Both the position numbers and the translations under genes were made by a program. A stretch of 64,000 bases of DNA from Iodidimonas sp. SYSU 1G8 (GTDB lineage Bacteria; Pseudomonadota; Alphaproteobacteria; SMXS01). Positions 59,320 through 64,000 of the stretch are shown piece by piece; the stretch's first letter is position 1, and each line of letters begins with the position of its first letter. The notes under the pieces are model-generated. The model saw only the letters and a list, made by a program, of their open reading frames with translations, was not told the origin of the DNA and ran no database searches. The stretch is taken from positions 1,626,001 through 1,690,000 of the forward strand of contig NZ_JBBYXJ010000001.1 of assembly GCF_039655775.1 (NCBI RefSeq). Direction: 5' to 3'.

Positions 59320-60380
59320 ACGGCGGCCGTGAACGGCTCGAGGCCCGACAGGCGCAGGCGATGGTCGAGCTGGGGGATGGGACGCGGGGGCACGTCCGCC
59401 ACGGCCCGGGCGATGGCGCGAATGTGCGGTGGCGTCGTGCCGCAGCAGCCGCCGACGATGTTGAGCAGGCCTGACTGGGCCCATTCGCGCAGATGATCGC
59501 GCATCATTTCCGGTGTCTCGTCATAGTCGCCCATCTCGTTCGGCAGCCCGGCATTGGGATAGGCGCTGACCCGCGTATCCGCAACCCGCGACAGATCGGC
59601 GATGAACTGGCGCATCTGGGCGGGGCCCAGAGCACAGTTCAGGCCGATGCTGAACGGTTTGGTGTGGCGGAGTGAATACCAGAATGCTTCGGTCGTCTGA
59701 CCGGACAGGGTGCGCCCGGAGGCGTCGGTAATCGTGCCGGAGATCATCACCGGCAGGGTGATGCCCATTTCCCCGAACACTTCATCGACGGCAAACAGCG
59801 CCGCCTTGGCATTCAGCGTATCGAAGATCGTCTCGACCAGGATGAGGTCCACGCCGCCCTCGATCAGCGCGCGGGTCTCCTCCTTGTAGGCGAGGCGCAG
59901 TTCGTCGAAATCCACGTTGCGGAAGCCGGGACGGTTGACGTCGGGCGACAGGCTGGCGGTCCGGTTGGTCGGGCCGATGGCGCCGGCGACGAAGCGCGGC
60001 TTCTCCGGTGTCCGCTCCGTCCACTTGTCCGCCGCCCGGCGGGCGACGCGCGCGCCCTCGAGGTTCAGCTCGGCCGCCAGCGATTCCATGCCGTAGTCGG
60101 CCTGGGCGATGGTCGTGGAGCTGAAGGTATTGGTTTCGACGATGTCCGCGCCCGCTTCCAGATAAGCGTCGTGAATCGCCTCGACGATGTGCGGCTGGGT
60201 GATGTTGATCAGATCGTTGTTGCCCTTCACGTCCCGGTCCCAGTCCTTGAACCGTTCCCCGCGATAGGCCGCTTCATCCAGTTCGTAGCCCTGGATCATG
60301 GTGCCGAACGCCCCGTCGAGGACGAGGATGCGCTCCTGCGCCGCCTTCGCGAGCGCTTCCAGCCGTTGTTCGCGCGTCAT
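59316..60380 (-). CDS. metH: Methionine synthase homocysteine-binding domain (separate MetH part)
   Basis: A 354-residue homocysteine S-methyltransferase domain, equal to MetH domain 1. The zinc/homocysteine ligands Cys249 (GLNCALG), Cys312 and Cys313 (GGCCGT) are complete, and [11 protein letters not shown] opens the domain. The C-terminus [12 protein letters not shown] stops at exactly the linker where other MetH proteins run straight into the pterin domain. Co-translated with the 878-residue part by a 4-base overlap downstream, and with metF by a 4-base overlap upstream. The split form is known in some alphaproteobacteria. Confidence 0.92.
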
Positions 60381-61297
60381 TGCGTGGCCTCCCTGGCGCG
60401 CAGACCGAGCAGGTGGCAGATGCCGGCCGTCAGTTCCGCGCGGTTGAGCGTGTAGAAATGGAATTCGTGAACGCCGGCGGCGATCAGCTGCCGGCACTGT
60501 TCGGCGACGATGGCGCTGGCCACCAGCCGCGTGGTCGCGGGATCCTCGTCCAGTCCCTCGAAATGCCGGCCGAGCCAGTCCGGCACCACCGCGCCGCAGC
60601 CGGCGCTGAAGCGCTGGATCTGGGCGAACTTGGTGACAGGCATGATGCCGGGCACGATCGGCGCGCTGATCCCGGCGGCACGCGCCTTGTCGCGAAACCG
60701 CAGGAAGGACGCCGGATCAAAGAAGTATTGAGTGATCACACGGCTGGCGCCGGCATCCACCTTCCGCTTCAGGTATTCCAGATCGAACTGGGCGCTGGGG
60801 GCGGCGGGATGCACGTCGGGATACCCGGCCACCGAGATGTCGAAATCGCCGATCCGCTTCAGTCCGGCGACCAGATCCGCCGCGTAGGCGTAGCCGCCGG
60901 GATGCGGCGCATAGGCGCCCGCGCCTTCGGCCGGGTCACCGCGCAGCGCCACGATGTGACGCACGCCTTCGTCCCAGTAGCGGCGGGCGATGTCGTCGAT
61001 CTCGCCGCGCGAGGCGCCGATGCAGGTCAGATGCGCCGCCGGCGTCAGATCGGTCTCGCGCAGGATGCGGGCAACCGTGTTGTGCGTACGCTCGCGGGTC
61101 GAGCCGCCCGCGCCATAGGTCACGGAGACGAAGTCCGGCGCCAGCGGCTCCAGCCGCTTGATCGCCGCCCAGAGATTTTCTTCCATCTTCGGGCTGTTGG
61201 GCGGGAAGAACTCGAACGACACGCTGAGTGGACCCGGATCCCAGTCCAGCAGCGAGAACGCGGTCGCCTGGTCGATGGTCGCGGCCAAGGTACTCAT
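60377..61297 (-). CDS. metF: 5,10-methylenetetrahydrofolate reductase
   Basis: A 306-residue FAD-containing methylenetetrahydrofolate reductase, which supplies methyltetrahydrofolate for MetH. Visible: [19 protein letters not shown] with the catalytic Glu, [25 protein letters not shown] near 125 in [15 protein letters not shown], and [11 protein letters not shown]. The start at 61297 is chosen since it overlaps the arsR-methyltransferase stop by 4 bases. Part of a four-gene operon regulator-metF-metH(1)-metH(2). FAD and NADH use are inherited from the family. Confidence 0.95.
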   Translation of the reverse strand: MSTLAATIDQATAFSLLDWDPGPLSVSFEFFPPNSPKMEENLWAAIKRLEPLAPDFVSVTYGAGGSTRERTHNTVARILRETDLTPAAHLTCIGASRGEIDDIARRYWDEGVRHIVALRGDPAEGAGAYAPHPGGYAYAADLVAGLKRIGDFDISVAGYPDVHPAAPSAQFDLEYLKRKVDAGASRVITQYFFDPASFLRFRDKARAAGISAPIVPGIMPVTKFAQIQRFSAGCGAVVPDWLGRHFEGLDEDPATTRLVASAIVAEQCRQLIAAGVHEFHFYTLNRAELTAGICHLLGLRAREATQ

Positions 61298-62262
61298 GCA
61301 TTCTCCTTCACAATGGGCGACGGAACGGTACTGCGTCCCGGGCGGGCGGCGAGCCAGACGGTGACCGTCAGTTCGCCGCCGATCAGATGGCGGATGGTCA
61401 CGTCGCCGAAACCGGCGCTGCGGCACCACCCGATGACTTCGTCGTCGGCGAATCCGAGACGGCGATGCGCGTGGTCGGTGCGCAGGAATTCCAGCGTATG
61501 CGGCGCGAAATCGACGATGAGCAGGCGGCCTTCCGGCCGCAGCACGCGGGCGGCTTCCTGCACCGCGGCGGCCGGATCCTCGGCGAAATGCAGCACCTGA
61601 TGGATGACCGCCACGTCCACGTCGGCCGCCGGCAGGCCGAGATGATACATGTCGCCCTGACGTACCTGGCAGTTCTGGATCTGGGCCTGATCGAGATTGG
61701 CCCGCGCCACCGCGAGCATTTCCCGGTTCATGTCCACGCCCAGCCCCCGGTCGATCTGATGCGCGCAAATGCTGAGCATGCGGCCGGTGCCCGTGCCGAT
61801 ATCAAGCAGCTTGCCGATGGGCTCGGCGCCGAGGAGATCGAGCACCACCTTCTCCACCTCGGCCTCGGGCATGTAGAGCGAGCGGATCGTGTCCCAAATG
61901 GCGGCATTTTCGCTGAAATACGCGGCCGCCGCCTCGGCGCGTGCCGCCTTGACCTGCTCCAGCCTCTCAAGGTCACGGGCAAGCACGGGGTCTTCCTCGG
62001 TGATCAGGTCGACGATGGCGCGAACGAGAGTGCGGCCCAGGGCCTGATCGGCGACCCGGTAGAACGCCCAGGTGCCCTCGGAGAAACGTTCGACCAGCCC
62101 GGCCTCGGCCATGAGCTTCAGATGTCGTGACACGCGCGGTTGGGATTGACCGAGGATCTGGGTCAGTTCGGAAACCGTCAGTTCATTGTACTCGAGCAGC
62201 GCCAGGAGCCGGAGCCTGGTGGGCTCGGCCGCCGCCTTCAACGCTGCCAGCAAGTTTTCCAT
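61294..62262 (-). CDS. ArsR-family regulator fused to a SAM methyltransferase domain
   Basis: A 322-residue fusion. The N-terminal winged helix-turn-helix of ArsR type (EPTRLRLLALLEYNELTVSELTQILGQSQPRVSRHLKLM, about residues 13-52) is joined to a class-I methyltransferase domain with LDIGTGTG at 153-160. No metal-binding Cys motif of the metal-sensing ArsR group is visible, so a SAM or SAH ligand is more likely. ArsR-methyltransferase regulators called SahR control methionine-cycle genes in Proteobacteria. It heads the metF-metH operon and probably binds the palindrome at 62299-62320. Sensing of SAH is inference. Confidence 0.9.
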   Translation of the reverse strand: MENLLAALKAAAEPTRLRLLALLEYNELTVSELTQILGQSQPRVSRHLKLMAEAGLVERFSEGTWAFYRVADQALGRTLVRAIVDLITEEDPVLARDLERLEQVKAARAEAAAAYFSENAAIWDTIRSLYMPEAEVEKVVLDLLGAEPIGKLLDIGTGTGRMLSICAHQIDRGLGVDMNREMLAVARANLDQAQIQNCQVRQGDMYHLGLPAADVDVAVIHQVLHFAEDPAAAVQEAARVLRPEGRLLIVDFAPHTLEFLRTDHAHRRLGFADDEVIGWCRSAGFGDVTIRHLIGGELTVTVWLAARPGRSTVPSPIVKENA

Positions 62263-62298
62263 GTGGGTCAGTCATCCCTGAATATCCGTCCGCATGCA

Positions 62299-62320
62299 TA
62301 TATAAAGATATCCTTATATA
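62299..62320. promoter_or_regulatory. 22-bp near-perfect palindrome, candidate operator of the metF-metH operon
   Basis: The halves TATATAAAGAT and ATCCTTATATA form a 22-bp palindrome with one symmetric mismatched pair. It lies 37 bases upstream of the ArsR-methyltransferase start in an A+T-rich divergent region and overlaps sequences that could be a -10 box for the minus-strand operon. Fits an ArsR-family operator. Confidence 0.7.
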
Positions 62321-62444
62321 ATCAACAAGCTTCTTCACACCTGCCTTGCGGATCGCGAAGCAGTAGCATCGCCGGAACATGTTGCGATATGGTCGCGTTC
62401 GGCCAACATCCTGTTATCACTTCTTTCGCCGGAGATTCGGCCCC

Positions 62445-63257
62445 GTGGCATCATCCAGCCTGTCGACCTTGGGACATTCACTCCGCCTGCTGCCGCTTGC
62501 CATCGCCTTCGGTCTTCTGCTGGCCGGCTGCGCCAGCGTGCCGACCGATCCGGCGGCACGGGCCGAGTATGAGCGCCTCAACGATCCGCTTGAGCCCACC
62601 AACCGGGCGATTTTCGGTTTCAACGAGTTTCTCGACAAGGCGCTGATCAAGCCGCTGGCGGAAGTCTATCACTTCCTGCTGCCCGATTTCATCGAGACGC
62701 GTATCACCGTGTTCGTGCGCAATCTGGGCGAGCCGCTGACCTTCGTGAACGACGTGCTGCAGGGCGAGCCGGACCGCGCCTCCAACACCCTCGGGCGTTT
62801 CATGGCCAACACCACCTTCGGCGTCGCCGGCATCTTCGACGTGGCGACCGACGCGGGCATGCCGCGCCATACCGAGGATTTTGGCCAGACCTTCGGTGTC
62901 TGGGGCATCGGCGAGGGTCCGTATCTGGTGCTGCCGATCTTCGGCCCGTCGACCCTGCGGGACGGCTTCGGCACCGCGGCCGACATGTTCGCCGACCCCG
63001 TCACCATCGGCGTCAACGAGGCCAATGTGCAGGGCCTGGCGCTGGGCCGCATCGTGCTCACCGGGCTCGATGCCCGGGCGCGCAATTTGCAGATCGTCGA
63101 CCAGCTGCGCAGCGAATCCCTCGATTACTACGCCACCTTGCGTAGCGCCTACCGGCAGAACCGCCGCAGCGAGATCCTGAATGGCGCGCCGGTGCCGCAG
63201 GAAGAGGGCCAATCGGGCTTCGAGGAATATGAAGAGTTCGATGGCATCGACCCGTAG
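62445..63257 (+). CDS. mlaA: MlaA (VacJ) family outer-membrane lipoprotein
   Basis: A 270-residue MlaA lipoprotein, the outer-membrane part of the Mla phospholipid retrograde-transport system. From the GTG at 62445, with GGAG 10 bases upstream, a signal with the lipobox LLAGC (Cys29) is seen. The mature part has NDPLEPTNRAIFGFNEFLDKALIKPLAEVY, VNDVLQGEPDRASNTLGRFMANTTFGVAGIFD and DFGQTFGVWGIGEGPYLVLPIFGPSTLRD, all hallmarks of MlaA. Divergent from the methionine operon. The rest of the Mla operon is not in the window. Confidence 0.92.
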   Translation: MASSSLSTLGHSLRLLPLAIAFGLLLAGCASVPTDPAARAEYERLNDPLEPTNRAIFGFNEFLDKALIKPLAEVYHFLLPDFIETRITVFVRNLGEPLTFVNDVLQGEPDRASNTLGRFMANTTFGVAGIFDVATDAGMPRHTEDFGQTFGVWGIGEGPYLVLPIFGPSTLRDGFGTAADMFADPVTIGVNEANVQGLALGRIVLTGLDARARNLQIVDQLRSESLDYYATLRSAYRQNRRSEILNGAPVPQEEGQSGFEEYEEFDGIDP

Positions 63258-63271
63258 GGCGCGACCTTCTC

Positions 63272-63448
63272 ATGGTTGAGATCGTCAATCTCAGACGCGC
63301 CCGCAAGGCACGCGCCCGGGCCGATGCCGAGACGAAGGCCGCGACCAACCGGGCGCTGCATGGCCGCACCAAGACAGAGAAGATCCGGGATGAGACCGAA
63401 GCGACCCGCCTGACCCGCACGGTCGATAACGCCAAGCTGGACGACTGA
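63272..63448 (+). CDS. DUF4169 family small protein
   Basis: A 58-residue basic protein found 14 bases after mlaA, too short to be included among larger ORFs. It starts MVEIVNLRRARKARARADA and continues with ATNRALHGRTKTEKIRDE, the pattern of the alphaproteobacterial DUF4169 family. It is highly charged, without membrane segment, and probably translated with mlaA. Function unknown. Confidence 0.8.
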   Translation: MVEIVNLRRARKARARADAETKAATNRALHGRTKTEKIRDETEATRLTRTVDNAKLDD

Positions 63449-63464
63449 GGGGCGGCTCCCGGTC

Positions 63465-64000
63465 CTACTGCTTGAAGCAGTGCGCGCGGTGCCATGCGAG
63501 AAAGCGGGGATGCGGCCTCTCGAAAGCCTTCGGCGGCACTATGGCGCGGCCGGTCCTGTTGATCAGTGCGCGAATGCTCTCCGGATCGTTGGCCTGACGC
63601 GAAATCAGGATGTCCAAATCATCCGAGAGGCCGATGAGGCCTCGGTCGAACATCCAGTGGGCGGTGCCCGACAACGCCAGCCCGTTGCTGACGATGTCCG
63701 GCCCGTTCGCCTCTACCGGCCTTATATGGGCCGCGTCCACCTCGGCACGTCCGTTGCCGTTGATGAGCTTGAGGCCGGTGATGGCACAGCGCTTGTCATA
63801 GGCGCGGAGGATGACCTGGCGAAACAGCCGGTCCCGGACGATCCGCGAGGTCAGCCGCTGGACGCGCTCGCGCGTCTGTTCGAAGACGAAAGGCGCCTGC
63901 AGGCTGTCTTCCAGACCAGGAGACTTCCATAACGCTTGCCCGGCCTCGCCCGTCCTTGGCAGCTCCAGTACATCTTGCTCGAGACCGAGCGTCAGAATCC
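63465..64000 (-). CDS. HNH endonuclease (HNH_2 type), 5' partial
   Basis: The C-terminal 177 residues of an HNH-type nuclease whose start lies outside the window; the frame stays open to the last bases. The segment LRAYDKRCAITGLK (CxxTG zinc-free HNH start), EVDAAHIRPVEANGPDIVSNGLAL (the HNH His pair and Asn) and HWMFDRGLIGL give the beta-beta-alpha metal motif of the HNH_2 family, often found next to restriction or defence genes. An internal GTG at 63740 would make only the tail. Convergent with the DUF4169 gene. Target unknown. Confidence 0.8.
   Translation of the reverse strand, partial: ILTLGLEQDVLELPRTGEAGQALWKSPGLEDSLQAPFVFEQTRERVQRLTSRIVRDRLFRQVILRAYDKRCAITGLKLINGNGRAEVDAAHIRPVEANGPDIVSNGLALSGTAHWMFDRGLIGLSDDLDILISRQANDPESIRALINRTGRAIVPPKAFERPHPRFLAWHRAHCFKQ

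Overview
The window is about 65% G+C chromosome from an alphaproteobacterium. The evidence is a split cobalamin-dependent methionine synthase, a groESL operon with a CIRCE operator, genes of the alphaproteobacterial Usg, DUF2200 and DUF4169 families, and a class-A RNase P RNA. Genus cannot be read from this; a Rhodospirillales-like or related lineage is an inference.

Layout. 1-14036: tail of an acyl-CoA carboxylase subunit, a GNAT gene of lower G+C, alpha/beta hydrolases, a PPOX flavoprotein, transporters, a lone molybdopterin oxidoreductase, a KstD-like flavoprotein, an SDR, and a catabolic-looking run (monooxygenase, carboxymuconolactone decarboxylase, VOC, 2-hydroxyacid dehydrogenase, DUF2200). 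14037-14775: two 151-152 bp elements with perfect 28 bp inverted ends flank a small membrane ORF. 14776-16017: an HsaA/HpaH-type flavin monooxygenase. 16018-19934: a low-G+C island with two contiguous genes, SIR2 and HerA, the signature of the SIR2-HerA (Nezha) antiphage system. 20037-22212: groESL with terminator, a heat-shock-like promoter and CIRCE. 22358-34058: usg, a giant DUF2339 membrane protein, an enoyl-CoA hydratase, threonine aldolase, a P450, Nudix, aldo/keto reductase and an SPFH-NfeD pair. 34071-45589: a haloacetate-dehalogenase-like hydrolase with a VOC partner, an NRAMP-like transporter with altered signature motifs, MFS pumps, a GH3 glycosidase, and an epoxide hydrolase/enoyl-CoA hydratase/CoA-binding operon. 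45673-46076: rnpB and its promoter. 46140-56502: cell-wall amidase, DjlA-like co-chaperone, a PSCyt1 cytochrome, TetR, secreted proteins, a 5-oxoprolinase and a cold-shock protein. 56683-62320: an ArsR-methyltransferase regulator heading a metF-metH operon whose four genes overlap by 4 bp each, with a 22 bp palindrome upstream. 62445-64000: MlaA, DUF4169 and an HNH nuclease running off the window.

How the genes fit together. Most of the window is a versatile catabolic chromosome: CoA-dependent oxidation enzymes, flavoproteins, a P450, hydrolases and many small VOC proteins suggest use of steroid, terpenoid, halogenated or aromatic compounds, although no single complete pathway is present. The clearest system-level units are (i) SIR2-HerA defence, (ii) the self-regulated methionine-cycle operon, (iii) groESL under dual heat-shock control and (iv) SPFH-NfeD membrane quality control. 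The strongest candidate for closer study is the SIR2-HerA island; the two inverted-end elements, the methionine operator palindrome and the unusual NRAMP protein follow.
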